From Vesta saturnalis (Eukaryota > Arthropoda > Insecta > Coleoptera > Lampyridae), in contig JARFJB010001495.1 of the NCBI GenBank assembly GCA_036346205.1, positions 6,552,501 through 6,616,500 of the forward strand: a DNA stretch of 64,000 bases, in the 5' to 3' direction. How positions within the stretch are numbered: position 1 is the stretch's first letter; each line of letters begins with the position of its first letter. Positions 63,778 to 64,000 of the stretch are shown here, piece by piece. The position numbers and the translations under genes are program-made. Below the pieces are notes generated by a model that had not been told where the DNA came from, ran no database searches, and saw only the letters and a program-made list of their open reading frames with translations.

Positions 63778-64000
63778 CACCCAAGAGAAGAGTATTACCA
63801 ATACCACAGCTTGGGGGATTCATACCTCTTATTCCCTTATTTGCAGCATAGGGAGTTTTAGTTTCTTTGGGTGGAGGTGCAGATTCAGTTGCAAAAGCGG
63901 TCACTGAGGCAAAAACTCCGTCAAAAACGTTGGAAGAAATCAAACGACACAATCAAGCAATGGAAGCAGCTACCTTAGGAACAGGCTTATGTATAAAACC
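63778..64000 (+). pseudogene. Virus-like element copy 2: frameshifted C-terminal part of the PLA2 protein
   Basis: In the next frame the sequence continues VLPIPQLGGFIPLIPLFAA, one stop, then GVLVSLGGGADSVAKAVTEA and LEEIKRHNQAMEAATLGTGL to the window edge. The glycine-rich hydrophobic segment and the following amphipathic helix match GGLLPFLIPLFAGLWA in copy 1 and are typical of the protein's C-terminus. One frameshift near 63775 and one stop near 63848 separate it from the PLA2 part. The gene runs off the window. Confidence 0.7.

Overview
The window looks like AT-rich, non-coding nuclear DNA from an arthropod, most likely an insect. It has no operons, no dense ORFs and no recognisable host single-copy gene. 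Nearly every protein-like stretch is a decayed transposable element or an integrated virus-like element: pogo, hAT, MULE, piggyBac, PIF/Harbinger, Jockey/CR1-like and R1/LOA-like LINEs, Penelope-like elements, a tRNA-derived SINE and several MITEs. The species cannot be named from sequence alone. Family calls rest on motif recognition by eye, not on a search.

Layout. 0.6-2.8 kb: pogo transposase pseudogene (minus). 3.3-7.1 kb: two inverted copies of one repeat, a 1.1-kb inverted-repeat element sitting between two (TA)n tracts, and a hAT fragment. 7.7-8.1 kb: DUF4817-type helix-turn-helix fragment. 8.3-15.0 kb: two same-orientation (TGTCTG)n-type arrays flanking a MULE with ~105-bp terminal inverted repeats, a visible intron (carrying two MITEs) and a SWIM zinc finger; the MULE probably inserted into one long array. 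15.1-16.8 kb: piggyBac pseudogene, then a Penelope GIY-YIG fragment. 18.7-20.6 kb: a dispersed repeat ending in a 1.2-kb (ACACGC)n array and (TA)n, then a second piggyBac. 22.34-31.92 kb: a PIF/Harbinger element with matching ends and a TTA target duplication, swollen by nested insertions (a LINE carrying a SINE, a palindromic MITE, a 5'-truncated Jockey). 33.4-34.6 kb: a gag-only Jockey-type unit with an A-rich tail. 35.25-35.54 kb: strong palindromes. 38.3-43.5 kb: an R1/LOA-like LINE (minus) split by an inverted, head-to-head pair of Penelope-like elements whose outer ends are inverted copies of a tRNA-like sequence. 45.9-46.5 kb: pogo fragment and (CT)n.

46.7-52.5 kb (minus) and 63.05-64.0 kb (plus, running off the window) hold two copies of a virus-like element. 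Copy 1 reads, in its own direction: P-loop protein remnant, small ORF, [LTR-like insertion], phospholipase A2 (PLA2) protein of the parvovirus VP1 type, adenovirus-type cysteine protease, a ~240-aa probable structural protein, and an acidic protein with a DUF8207-like domain. Copy 2 shows the small ORF, a LINE fragment and a still-open PLA2 frame. Protease plus PLA2 plus structural proteins point to a Polinton/adintovirus-like DNA virus or virus-like transposon. Copy 1 is broken by frameshifts and stops throughout; copy 2 has at least one frameshift and one stop after the PLA2 part.

52.8-53.3 kb is a degenerate tandem repeat rich in AGGTCA half-sites. 55.1-58.7 kb has two octamer arrays on opposite strands, the second joined to the same flanking repeat seen at 18.7-19.3 kb. 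59.6-60.4 kb is another LINE. About 40% of the window shows nothing I can identify.
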